This document shows positions 21,881 through 33,010 of a stretch of DNA of 64,000 nucleotides, in pieces; position 1 is the stretch's first letter; every line of letters starts with the position of its first letter. This DNA is from Rhizomys pruinosus (taxonomy: Eukaryota; Chordata; Mammalia; Rodentia; Spalacidae), in assembly GCA_009823505.1 (NCBI GenBank), contig VZQC01006354.1, positions 496,001 to 560,000 on the forward strand, read 5' to 3'. Both the position numbers and the translations under genes were made by a program. The notes under the pieces were generated by a model. It had not been told where the DNA came from. It saw nothing but the letters and a program-made list of their open reading frames with translations, and searched no databases.

Positions 21881-22560
21881 ATTTTGTTGTTTTATCAGGC
21901 AGCATTCTTGAAAGAAAGAATGTCAGTTTACTAGGCTTCAAAGGGACCAATATTTTCCACCAGAAGTCAATAATTAGTCAAATTTTGACATTAGCTTCTG
22001 GTCCTATGTAGGTTTTTAGAGTGAATTTTCCCTCCCTTATCCATACACTTACAAGTCTGGGCTCCTAAGACATACACACAGTACCAGAGTCTGCACAACT
22101 TCCTGGCACAGCAAGGTCAGTTTTCACTGCCATAGCAAGGATTCTCCCCTGATTTTCATTCTAAATAAACCTAACTGTGTGCTTTGAGAAATGATTGTGA
22201 ATCACATAAATGTATCCTGGTTAATTCTATGCATATTTCCAACTCATCTTATCCCATTTAAATTCCCCAAATGCATGGCCATAAATGTCGTCCTAAACAA
22301 GAGAAAGAGGAGTGGAGAGCAATTTGTCTAAAATATTTTTTCAATATTATGGAAAGCTTGTGAAGTCAATGGCCTTATACTAGTCACCTCTGTCAACTCT
22401 TCTGGTTCTGAGTCCTCATGGCTCCATAGTATTCACTCAATACAGATAAGTCTTCAAAGAGAATAGTTGTACTGAGGCTCTGTATTGTGTCAGATCCAGC
22501 ATTATGACCTTTATAGCTTCCTTGAATCTGGAGATACATATTCTGGATGGACCTCAGAGG
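21881..22560. other. Unclassified spacer between head-to-head L1s
   Basis: No clear repeat recognised; possibly further 5' UTR or an old LTR. No gene seen. Confidence 0.4.
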
Positions 22561-22724
22561 ACACAGATTATCTTTCAGCTGTGATTCACTAGTATATCAA
22601 TTTAGTCATCTGCCAACTATGCACAATCATCATTAAAATATTATGAAGAAGAACCATATCATTCCTTGTTTGCCATCCCAGCTTCCATTTATAGTGTTCA
22701 GCACCCCTGTCTACCCACCATACC

Positions 22725-23010
22725 TGTGAGTTTCCCAACTCTAGCATTCCATATCTGCCATCCCACCTCCCCAGCTTAGCTCCCCTCACCCACATGCATG
22801 CACCAGATGTGAGTTCCACCAGAGTTGTGAGTTCCCTAACTGTAGCATTCTCTGTCTGCCACTCTAGGTCAGGGGCCTAGCTCAGAACATGCACTACCCC
22901 CCCCAACCAAACCCCAAGCTGTGAGTTCTCTAGCTCAGGCATTCACTGTCTGATATTCCACTCTTCCTGCTATAGCTCTAGTCACTGAATTCACACCAAC
23001 CCTGCTAGAT
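22725..23010 (+). repeat. L1 5' UTR tandem units (about 95 bp, three copies)
   Basis: Units begin tgtgagtttcccaactctag (22726), tgtgagttccctaactgtag (22828) and tgtgagttctctagctcagg (22920). Each is followed by a cattc-(t/a)-tctgc/tctga phrase. Rodent L1 promoters are built of such monomers. Confidence 0.7.
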
Positions 23011-23499
23011 CAGTTTCACAGAACCTTGCCTGCTCTTGGTGCCATCTGCACATTGGGCATAGTTAGGGTTGTGCAGCCTGAGCTGCAGATTCACTCAAGA
23101 ATTACACTTGCACATTATTTTGGTTACCAATGAATTAGAATCATCCTTGTAATTCAATTAAAAAATCAACTGACCTGTCCCTTCACCCATTCACCAAGGA
23201 GCCATACAATCCACCCTGTCATTCCAAGACCACAAGCTCAGGAGTTAAACTTATCTCTAGAAGAACTAAGAACGTTTCTTAGACCGCATTTGTCCATTAA
23301 CACAGAGTGGTGCCAAGACTGAACATCCAGCAACACTTGGCTGAGCTACACCCTGACAAAACAGCAACAAAGATATAAACACCCACTTAGTGAGATTAGA
23401 TATCAACGCCCATGACATATCTCCAAATGCCTAAGACCCATCACAAGCATAAAGAGCATGAATAAACAAAATAATATGTCTTCTCCAGACCCATCATAA

Positions 23500-24400
23500 T
23501 GTTTTCTGAGAAAGGAAACCTAATTAATGTACAAGAAATTATTCAAAATAACATTTATAAATATGCTCAAGGAACCCAAAGAAGATATGAACGAATGACT
23601 GAATGAAGACAACAATTGAATGAAATAAGCAAAACAATTCAAGACATGAAATTAGAATTCAATAAAGATATAGAATCTTTGAAGAAAAGCCAAACCAAAA
23701 TAAATTAAATTAAAATAAAAACTAAACAAGTTGGACGAAAAGCTCAAAGGAAAGTGTCAGCAATAGACTGGACCAAGTGGAAAAGAGTAACAGATCTTAA
23801 AGACAAGGTAGGGGCTGGAGAGATGGCCTAGCGGTTAAGAGCGCCGACTGCTCTTACAGAGGACCCGGGTTCGATCCCCAGCTCCCACATGGCAGCCGAG
23901 AGCCGTCTGAAACTCCAATTCCAGGAGAACTCCAGCTCCAGGGGAATCCGAGACCCTCTTCTGACCTCCGCGGCGTTGCACGACACGGGTGCACAGACTT
24001 GCATGCAGGCAGTACAAATGACACACATACAGAACTAAATAAAATTAATAAAAAAAAATTAAAAAAAAATAAAAAAAAAAGACAAGGTAGAAGAAATGGA
24101 TCATTCAGTCAAAGAAAATATTAACTCTAAAATAATCCAATACCAGAACCTGCAAGATCTCTGGGATACTACCAAAAGAACAAACTTACAAGTCATACAT
24201 AATGAAGAATCAGCAGAAAGCCAAGTTAAAGGCACAGAAAATATTTTCAGCAGAACCATAGAAGAAAATTTTCCAAATCTAAGAAAAAGGATACCTATCA
24301 AGGTACAAGAAGCATACAGAACACCATTAGGACCAGAAAAGAAACTCCCATGTCATATAATGGTCAAAACACTAAATGCATAGAAAAAAGAAAAGATACT
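23500..24400 (+). pseudogene. L1 ORF1, broken
   Basis: Coiled-coil part at 23560-23760 and RNA-binding part at 24096-24383, with LWDTTKRTNLQVI- and IFSRTIEENFPNLRK-like segments and the arginine motif EAYRTP. Start lost; split by a B2/B3 SINE. Confidence 0.8.
23811..24078 (+). mobile_element. B2/B3-type SINE, sense, young
   Basis: Exact target duplication aaagacaaggta (23799-23810 and 24079-24089). Full-length with doubled block, gggttcgatcccc B box and A/T-rich tail. Confidence 0.96.
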
Positions 24401-24692
24401 GAAAGCTGCATGAGGGAAATATTAAGTCGCATATAGAGGCAGGTGCACGAGAATAACTGCTGATTATTCAGTGAAGACCATGAAGGCCAGAAGGCTGCAA
24501 CCAAAGCCTCACAAGTCATGGAAGAACACAGATGCTAGTCCATACTATATTCAGTAAAACTACCAGTTTTAATTGAGGGAGAAAGAAAACTTTTCCATAC
24601 CAAAAGCACATTTAATTAATTTATGTCCACTAGAAGGTCTACAGAAGATGCAAGAAGGAATACTTCAGTCTGAAGAGAATATTAAACACTTC

Positions 24693-25050
24693 TGTATTGG
24701 TTAATTGTCTCCGGCTATGATAAAACACCATGCCAATGGAACTTATAAAGGGAGAGTTTATTTGAGCTTACAGTTTCAGAAGAATCAGAGTCTGTCACAG
24801 TGGAGAGACATGGTGGCAAGAGGTGACCAGAGTAGAAAGAGGAACATTCACATCTGCAAACAGTCACAAGAAGCAGAAAGTGACTGGAAATCCTGCAAGG
24901 CTTCAGACTCAAATCTGGCCTCCAGTGATATGCTTTCTCTAGAATGGTCACACTTCCTAAAGCCTCCCAAAATAGCACTACCAACCTAGGACAGAATGTT
25001 CAAATACCTGGAGCCTATGAGGGACATTCTCATTCAGACAAGCACATTCC
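24693..25050 (-). repeat. 3' LTR of the MaLR provirus
   Basis: Antisense LTR with gctatgataaaacaccatgc, gggagagtttatttgagctt and cctgtagc-type end sequence (gagcctatgagggacattct). Confidence 0.78.
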
Positions 25051-25274
25051 ACTTCCTGGCTCCCATAGGTCATGACCTTATAAAATGCAAAACTCATTTA
25101 GTCCACCTAAAAATAGTCTCCATGCTCTTTACCTATCTCAACACTACTCAAAACTTGAGTCCAAAGTCTCTTCTGAGACTCTGGGCAGTCTCTTAACTCT
25201 AAGCCCCTGTGAAATCCAAAGACAAATTACATACTTGCAACATACGAAGGAACCAAATAAACATTACCATTTTA

Positions 25275-25520
25275 TTTATTTATTATTATTTTTTTAATTT
25301 CTGTATGTGTATCAATGTACTGTCTGCATGCAGGTTTGTGCATCCATGTTGTGCAATGCCGCAAAGGGCAGAAGAGGGTCTCGGATTCCCCTGGAACTGG
25401 AGTTCTCCTGGAATTGGAGTTTCAGACGGTTCTCAGCTGCCATGTGGGTGCTGGGGATCGAACCCAGGTCCTTTGTAAGAGCGGTCGGCGCTCTTAACCA
25501 CTAGGCCATCTCTCCAGCCC
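25275..25520 (-). mobile_element. B2/B3-type SINE, antisense, young
   Basis: Exact target duplication aacattaccatttta (25260-25274 and 25521-25535) in the MaLR internal region. Doubled block present in reverse. Confidence 0.97.
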
Positions 25521-26701
25521 AACATTACCATTTTAAAAGGGAGAAACGGGGTTATAGTGAGGAAATACTACACCAAAACAAGACTGAAAACCAGTGAGAC
25601 AAATGACAAATCCTGTAATTCCACGTTCCATTTCTGTGACTTTACTTCCAAAGGGCATAGATGTCTTGACTTCCACCAGCTTTGCTGCATGCAACATGTA
25701 ACTATCTCTTGGCCTGGTCCCATTTCCAGTATGCAGCTTTCTTTGGCAGCTGTCTTACAGCTCTGCCATCTCCAACATCTTGTTGGGTTCCCAACTGCCA
25801 ATCAGGCTTCAACTTCACAGATTCGTACAATGGGCTACCAGGACCTCTTGGTCTGTCAGGACTGTCTTAATGCAGGGACACACCTGCTGCACTTTGCCTG
25901 ACCTTGGCCGCTCTCTGAAACTTAGGAGGAAGAACCAATGACCCCTTCACTTTTGCAACTTTTATTCTTCTAAAGTCAGCATCATATGAATGACACTGCT
26001 AAGTTTGGCTTCCAGGCTGGGACGACCCCTGACATGCTTCATCTACATTCTCAGCTTTTCTAAACTGTAGCTTTCTAGGAAGACAAAACTCTTCCTACAT
26101 TTTCCTCTCAAGGTGGATGTTTATCTGCCTGTGGTCTTGCCCTGAAGGAACTCTTCCAGTCGTTTCCCTGCAAATCTGAAGACATCTCCTATCTCTCTCT
26201 AATCTCCTAGTCAATGAGTCTCTCCCTCAGCACACATCTTGGCTATACTAATAAACTTCACAGTCTTCTCTTTCTCTCCAAACTGTACATTCTGCATGTC
26301 TTTCTGCTCTACTTGCTCCTTTTCATTGCAGAGCTCCATAATATTCACCATTAATAGACATGCCGCCATTTCTATGTTAGGCTATCTTGAAATAGACTTG
26401 GCCAAAGAAATTAGTCCATTGTTTTTCAACTTAGCCTCGGGCAAGCTCTTGGGCTGCTGGCAAACAGCAAACAAACCTCCCCCTAAAATGTTCCAGTTGC
26501 TGTTATCTCTACTTTCTTCTGGAACTACACTGTTCTCAGCACTACTTTCTTCCAGGTTCCTACTAGAATGGCCTGTTAAGCTCTGCTTACAACAGTCAAC
26601 TGCTTTTCTACTCCAAATTTCCAAACTCTTCCACATTCCTCCACAGTCCCAAATGGTTGGGTTCTTCATGGCCAACAACCCACTCTCTAGTACCAACTTC
26701 T

Positions 26702-27052
26702 GTATTAGTTACTTTTTTTGTTGCTGTGAGAATGCACCATGACCAAAGGAATTTAGAAAAGAAGAATTTACTTGAACTTACATTTTCAGAGGAGTCAGAG
26801 TCCATCATGGCAGGGAGGCATGGTAGCAGAGGTGGTTAGACCAGAAAGAGAAGCACTCACATCTTCAACTAAGCAAAGGAAGCAGAAAGAAAATGGAAAT
26901 CCAGCCAGACTTAAGAACTCTCAAACCAGTGACCCCCAGTGACATGCTTCCTTTAACATGTCCTAAAGCCTCCCCAAACTGTGCCACCAACTGTGGAAAA
27001 AATGTCCAACTACTTGGAGCTTATGGGGGCCATTATTATTCAGACAACCACA
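26702..27052 (-). repeat. 5' LTR of the MaLR provirus
   Basis: Matches the LTR at 24693 along its length (gaatgcaccatgaccaaagg, gagtccatcatggcaggg, cttatgggggccattatt). Divergence between the two LTRs would date the insertion. Confidence 0.78.
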
Positions 27053-27250
27053 AAATCCAATAAGGTACAGAGAATAAATAATTCCAGAACAGTAAATCAA
27101 AAAAAAAAAAAAAGCTAAGAAAACTGCAAGATGGGAACGTAACAGGAAATAATAAACACTGGTCAATTCCAACTCTCAATATTAGGATTTCAATTCCTCA
27201 ATAAAAAGACACAGACTAACTAATTTGATTAGAGAACAGGATCCAAGCTG
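27053..27250 (+). pseudogene. L1 ORF1-ORF2 junction, continued
   Basis: Resumes the L1 cut at 24690, reaching ORF2 start-like text (atttcaattcctcaataaaa, gacacagactaactaatttg). Poly(A) at 27100-27113. Confidence 0.65.
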
Positions 27251-27350
27251 GGTGTGGTAGTGTATACCTTTAGTACCAGCACTCAGGAGGCAGAAACAAG
27301 TGGATCTGTGAGTTGAGGTCAACCCAGCCTACATAGCAGTTCCAGGTATC
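27245..27350 (+). mobile_element. B1 fragment, sense
   Basis: Contains aagctgggtgtggtagtgta, agcactcaggaggcagaaac and cagcctacatagcagttcc. 3'-truncated. Confidence 0.75.
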
Positions 27351-27359
27351 TAGGGCTAC

Positions 27360-28995
27360 ATAATCACTGGCATGAAACTGGAAACAATAACCATGGGTGA
27401 GGTAACCCAGACCCAGAAATACAAGCATTGCCCATTTTCTCTCATAAGTAGATGGTAACTTTATATATATATATTTATATACTATAAAGGTATAGTTCAA
27501 TATGCCTATTACTCATCATATATTTTCTCTCATGGCTAAATGTTAGCTTTGGAATCTTAGATATGTATGTTTCAATTTGAAAATCCATAGAGGTCAGGAT
27601 CCTAGTAAGAACAATAGAGTGGGGGAAGTCATGAGAGGAAAGTTGGAATACAATGATGTAAAGGGAGAAAGGAGAATAACAGAATAAGTAGGGTTAAATG
27701 GAGGCCTAAAAGAACAGGGCAGAAGAGGGAGTATGGTGAGGGATAACTAACATTAAAGGTCTTTTGAAAAGGTGATATAGAAACATAAAAATACAGACAT
27801 TTCTTAAAATATGTATAATATTTTCAAAAGGTTTAAATTGAGTTGCCCTATAATGGGGGGGGGGCATTAGGCACCATATGCTAGCAGATAGAGAGCCCAA
27901 TACCAGACTATCTTCTGGGTTGTTACCCAGGGGCCTCCATAGCCCTTGAAACAATACTGCTTATTGCTGTTGCTCTTGGTTACTTACCAGTAATTGTTGG
28001 TAGATTTCTGAAGATACCACATAAGTAAGTTGTAGAGCAAACAAGGAGAAATCCAGTTGGGACTGACTCTGAAGTTTCTTCTATACTGCCTAGCTTTTAA
28101 AGTATTAGAAAGTGTTATGTATACTACTAGAAAAGAAAAATAATCAACAATTTTACCCAGCTGTGACCCCTGAAACTACACTAATGACTGGCCTGGTAAG
28201 GGTCAGTCATTAGTGTAGTTTTGTGATACTGGTGCAACAGTATCACAAATGTCCCATAACATTTTGGAGTAGCCAACCACTTTCTGATTGAATTTAATGC
28301 CTGCTTCACAAGATGGAATCTATACCTGACACTGTTATCAGGCTCAAGAACATGTTCCTAGACATGCCACAGGTCATAGAGGAGAACCTATTACTAAATA
28401 GTCATAGTACTAAACTGGCTTCTAATTACTTATTGTTATACCCATATATTAGTGTATCTTTCTTTTTTTTTTGATACAGATACACTGTAAGATTAGTGCA
28501 TCTTTCAATTCTCATCAGGGAAGCTTTTTACTGAAGCAGATAGTGATTTATACAGAGACTCAGGACTGATCAAAGTGCAGAGAATAAAGAGTACAACATG
28601 CTCAGCAATGATTGGAACATCTGTATCACACCCTCTCCCTCCAAGCTCAGGGTTCATTGTGAAAGATGGGGTGGAAAGATTCTAAGAGCCAGAGGTAGTG
28701 GATGTCTATAAGGAAGCTATATTTTCCAGATGCAGAAGAACCTTATGAACCCACAGTTTTTCTGATAGCATACTCAAAACCTGCTCAAGCTCAGGCCAGA
28801 CAAAATCTCAACATTGATGGGGGAGATGGCAAGAAGCCCTCACCCAAGTTGAGGAACTCTTGGTAATTGATAACTTCTGAGAGAGGAAGAGTGTGTTTTC
28901 TTTGAAGGTGTGATACTAGGTAATTTGATCAGGCTCCAAAGGTTGGACCCATGCCCAAGAGCACTCAGGCTCACAAACTAAACTTCATGAGCCTT
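27360..28995 (+). mobile_element. L1 ORF2 end and 3' UTR, plus
   Basis: Starts with the end of ORF2 (27370-27460, ataaccatgggtgaggtaac) and runs into an Lx-like 3' UTR matching 38460-39600 and 57770-58780 in layout. Interrupted at 28996 by an inverted L1; the 3' terminus reappears at 31310-31410. Confidence 0.7.
28173..28248. repeat. Two adjoining perfect hairpins in L1 3' UTR
   Basis: First hairpin: aaactacactaatgactg (28173-28190), 13-base loop, cagtcattagtgtagttt (28204-28221). Second: ttgtgatact (28221-28230), 8-base loop, agtatcacaa (28239-28248). Related UTRs at 58010-58090 lack them. Confidence 0.92.
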
Positions 28996-29011
28996 AAAAA
29001 AATAATAATGA

Positions 29012-31293
29012 TATATATCTGTATGCCCCCTTTTTATTTTAGGTTTTTGTTTTTTGACCCATGAGTCTCAAAAAGGTAGTTGTAGTACACATACCTATAG
29101 GCAGGAATCAAGGCACAGATTACATCAAATTCACTCAAGTGGTTTTGGGTGACTGTATGTTGTTAACTTGGGAAGCAAAGTTAATTTCTTAAGTTAAATC
29201 ATCCTACAGGTAAAAGAGAATGCTACAAGATGATATTGTACAACAGAAAATTTATAGAGAACATTTGTATGTGCCAATCCCAAAGTTATTGTTATACAGA
29301 TTTTAAATAAAACAAATGTGGACAACAACAATTCATATTTCCAATTAACTAAGGTGCATTACCGTTTTTATATGAATCTTTAAATGAATGTTGTTTAATA
29401 TACACATATTTACTTTTACTAAGTCCTAAAACACCATGTAATCTCTAGACAGAGTCTGGGAAAAATTGGATACTTGTTGAACTCGCATCAATTAAATATA
29501 CATTAATCATTAATCGAATATAGACCCATTTCCCTCTCCCGCCCCTCCCACCCCTCCCGATCACCATTTCAGTTTTCTGAGCAGTCTTTCTGTTGTTGTT
29601 CTTTTAATATGCATCCCTCTCCACAAGAAATATTTACAACTGGTTATTGGTGCTGCATCCACAGATGAAGGATACCATTCCTCTTTGTTTTTCGTGGACT
29701 GTGTTACTTCACTTAATATTAATATCTTCTAGCTCCTCCATTTACCTGCAAAGTTCATGATGTTGTCTTTTCTTTACCTTTTTGTCAAAAACTTTGTAAT
29801 TCAAATCTTAAAAATAACTAGGGGAAAAAAATTGTATGTTCCACAGGTCAAAATGCACCAAGTTAATGGCTGAGAAAGAAAAAGACACAGCTTTGCATTA
29901 TATGGATGTGCCAGGAAGTGCCAGCAGAAAGGTTGGCCGTCTGAACATTGAAAGGAAGAAAAGCCTGTAGACTGCTACAGGCATCAAACCCCCTGTGGAT
30001 CCTACTTTGTAACAACTTTTATAATAATCCTAATGAAGCGTACCTTCTTGGTGCCACAAAGTTTTTAATATGAGAGACTTTCTTACCTCTCCTTATAGAA
30101 AAGGGAGGAATATGATGATGATGAGGTCGTTCTCTAACTGTAAATTGGAGCCAACTGCTATAGAGGTAATCACTTACCAAAACCAGTAAAACTGCCTTCT
30201 TTAATTGACTAATAGACATAGGAACTATGAAAAGGATTATTCTCTATTCAGATCCAAATATAACACTAAAGTCTCCTTAAGCTATGCACTTAAGCAAAAT
30301 ATATTAATACAGGAGAGCTCTGATATCAGCAATGGATTATTCTACCAAGGAGATGTTGGCCAGGGGATCCAAGACCCCCAAAAGGTAAAGCTTCTTGCCT
30401 GTAAACTGGGATACCTGCAAGAAGAGAGGCGATAAGCCCTGCTGTTGAAGACCTGATGTAAGCATGGAAAGAGTATTGAGACCACACTTGCAAGTGTTAC
30501 AGTTGGTCTCTGGAATACCAGAGATTGTTACCAAAGGCTACTAAACCAATAAAGCAAATATAGGTCTCCTTGAGTCAAGCAAGACTCCTCCATCAGCACC
30601 AGCTACACCTCACCTGCCTGGAAATACTGTGCAGCAGTGGCAGCCATATGCCTGTATATCCCAAATCTAATTAGCTATTAGCTTTCTCCTTGGAGGAATA
30701 ACCCACGGCTGATGCCACAAGCTTACATCCTCTAGTTGTTAGGAGATGTTATAAGCCACAGTAAGACCCTGTCATATTTTACAGAAAAAAACTTAATTCA
30801 TAGATTAACATACCATCCAAATATCTGTGTCTATACCAAAGTAATCTACCTTAACAATTAGTACTGTTTAAATACCTATATATCTAATTGGTTGTGCTTC
30901 ATTAGTAGGATTGAAAGGTTATTCCTGGACAAACTGTCAGCCCATGAAAGGAAACAGCCAGAATTGACCAGAGTCCAAAACGACAGCTCCAGAGAAAGCA
31001 GACTGTTTTGCTTCTTGTACACTTGTGCCCCTTTTCTAAGCCTAGGGAATGATCTGCAGAAGAGGGGGCATGGTAGAATTTAAAGGCTGTGAATGGTGAA
31101 ACTACAGCAATATAGACTGGACATTTATTTGATCAATTTGATTGAACATACAAGCCCCCCAGCTGGATGGTGGGACCCTTGGCTGTTTGGGTTTGGGCAA
31201 AACTACTTGTAAATTGGTTTTACATGAAGGATGCTTGTACTCATAAATTATTACTTACTGTTAAAAAATGGAAAAATAAAGAAGTAACAGAAG
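29012..31293 (+). mobile_element. 5'-inverted (twin-primed) L1 with long 3' UTR, copy B
   Basis: Target duplication aaaaaaataataatga (28996-29011 and about 31294-31311) within the L1 3' UTR. The left part (29012 to about 29795) is antisense. At 29700-29795 it is the reverse of the L1 ORF2 C-terminal end (compare 36090-36190), continuing leftward into 3' UTR with a purine-rich tract at 29530-29560. The right part (about 29796-31293) is sense, ends with aaaaataaag and an A-rich tail, and matches copy A at 15087-16390. Order and orientation fit twin priming. The sense region is inferred to be 3' UTR of this L1 lineage. Confidence 0.62.
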
Positions 31294-31309
31294 AAAAAAA
31301 AATAATAAT

Positions 31310-31410
31310 GAAGGACATAAAGTTTCAGAGGAATAGTAAGGTTGCAATAGAGATGGAGTAGAGAATCTAATTATCAGCAAAGTACATTGTATGAAATTCT
31401 CAAAGAATCA
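31310..31410 (+). mobile_element. 3' terminus of the L1 split at 28996
   Basis: Has aggacataaagttt and tacattgtatgaaattctca, the same terminal text as 58760-58870, so the two parts were one L1. Confidence 0.75.
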
Positions 31411-31605
31411 TAAAAGATAAAGATCATGATCAAAGTCATGGGTGATAAAAATTAAGAAAGCCACAGTTCCTGTTCTCAAGGATACTAGTCTAGTGGAGAG
31501 GAGAAGAGTGTATGTAAATGATAATGCAAGGCAGACTATATCAGAAAGGAAAGGAAGCAGATGTCTGAGATGGTGTCCAAATGATCCAACTGTTGGCTTA
31601 TTTAT
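31411..31605. other. Unique sequence, possibly old repeat
   Basis: No gene. ctgttctcaaggatactagt resembles a common ancient mammalian repeat phrase, but the match is too short to name. Confidence 0.35.
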
Positions 31606-31607
31606 TT

Positions 31608-31755
31608 GAATATGTTTATAACCTCTGATCTTCTTTGAGCCTTACTTTCCTCATCTATAAAATGCAGGTGTAATACTCATCTTACACGGCTAATGGAAGG
31701 ATTAAAGAAGGTAAAAATTATGCAAATTGCTTAGCATGAGGTTTTCTATAAATGC
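31608..31755 (+). mobile_element. MIR SINE (ancient mammalian)
   Basis: Contains the MIR core order: actttcctcatctataaaat, gattaaagaaggtaaaaatt, aaattgcttagcatgagg and ctataaatgc. Diverged, as expected for a tRNA-derived SINE old enough to be shared across mammals. Confidence 0.8.
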
Positions 31756-32830
31756 GCCTCCCTGGAAACAAACAGTCTTATTCCCTTATACATTTACTTC
31801 TGTTCTATTGCTTAATAAATATCTGTTAAAAGTGCAATAATGATTAACACAGTGAATGTAATTTTGAAAAAAAGAGACATGAGAGCTTCTCAGAGAACAT
31901 CTGGCTTTACCCAGTCCTCAAAGCTATCTTAGACATGGTGAAGAATGTATAGCACAGGAGTCTCAATGACAAATGACAAAAAACTGAATCCAGCTGGCTG
32001 TAGCAAAAGAGGGGAAATGTTTGGCTCGTGAAACACAGAAGTCCAGGAGAAAATTTGGTACCAGGCTGGCAGCACCTAAAATCCCAGTGGTATTCCTGCA
32101 GCCTGTCTCTCCACTGCTGGGTTCTGCCTTTCTTCATAATGGTTTTGTTTTTGTTTTTTTAATCAGGCAAGCTCTCTCATCCCTTTGGAAACTCTTACTT
32201 CATGTTTATGTGAACTCAAAGCTGCACTCTGTATGAAGAATCTTGGATTTGGAATGTACTAAAATATTTATTATAGAGGTAGTGCAGGGCTGGTGTGTGA
32301 ATGTGAAATTATCCCGACTAGCTCAGATCAGAGGGACTGATGATGGGGACGGGGTGAACCACTAAAAAAATCCAGACAGAAATGTGGGGGGACCTGTGAA
32401 GAAAGAGCAATTTCAGGTAGAGCAGAGCAAGAGAAAGAATGCATGTTTACTGCCTGTGCTTCCCTGGGGCCAGTGAGGATACAAGTGAGGATTTGATGCT
32501 GGCCTCAAGTCATGCCATTTCCTCAGGGAAGGCTGGTCCTTCTCAGCTGGTAAGACTTAAGACTTCTTAGGAAAAAGATCAGACACCACAACTGTATTTG
32601 AAGGAGCTCATACTGAAAAGAGGTATTCATAAATCAGGTGAAACCTGAAATGTCTTCATTCCAACATAGTCCTAGCTCTGGCTGTAGAGCTGGGGTGCAG
32701 ATGCTCACAATTTCTAGACATTTCTAACATCACCATCAAAAATTAAGATGGAAACAAAGGCAGATGAGACTGCTTGGGGGAAGGGGAGACAATAATTACC
32801 CTCCCTGGACACAAGTCTGTGTCTTATATT
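31756..32830. other. Unique sequence, no gene seen
   Basis: Frames are at most 76 codons and show no family resemblance. No repeats identified. Confidence 0.4.
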
Positions 32831-33010
32831 TTAAATAATGGATCATGTTTTGTTTGTTTGTTCCTTTGCCAGTTTAACTAGATCTCTTTATTGTATTGTA
32901 TCCCATAAAATTAATCATGTTAAAGTGTACAATTCAGTGACATTTATAATTTCACAATGTTCTCTAGTTTCTTCAGTTGAAAATAATGACATCTCTCAAC
33001 CCATTTGTCC
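32830..33010 (-). mobile_element. Ancient L1M 3' UTR fragment, antisense (part 1)
   Basis: Contains cataaaattaatcatgttaa and agtgtacaattcagtgacat, typical of mammalian L1M 3' ends in reverse. Continues at about 33720. Confidence 0.7.

Larger units (their letters stand above)
22560..24690 (+). mobile_element. L1 5' half, plus strand
   Basis: Monomer-like 5' UTR (about 22720-23010), 5' UTR continuation (to about 23480), ORF1 (about 23500-24400, with a SINE at 23811) and the ORF1 3' extension (24430-24690). Split at 24693 by a MaLR provirus and continuing at 27053-27250. Confidence 0.72.
24693..27052 (-). mobile_element. Almost complete MaLR provirus, minus strand
   Basis: Two antisense MT-type LTRs (24693 to about 25050, and 26702-27052) flank about 1.65 kb of internal sequence. 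Both LTRs begin tgtatt(g/a)gtta and end acaa(c/g)caca-like. The right LTR borders ctagtaccaacttc, which on the minus strand is a primer-binding-site-like TTGGTACTAGAG, as in ERVL/MaLR relatives. MaLRs have no pol and depend on ERVL enzymes. Internal frames (25568-25801, 26382-26696) show no recognisable gene. Confidence 0.8.

Noticed and set aside
22725..23010. CRISPR-like array
   Set aside because: Units are about 95 bp, imperfect, without spacer-repeat alternation, in a mammalian L1 5' UTR.
26239..26742. 167-codon plus-strand frame
   Set aside because: Lies antisense in the MaLR internal region and LTR; no similarity to known proteins.
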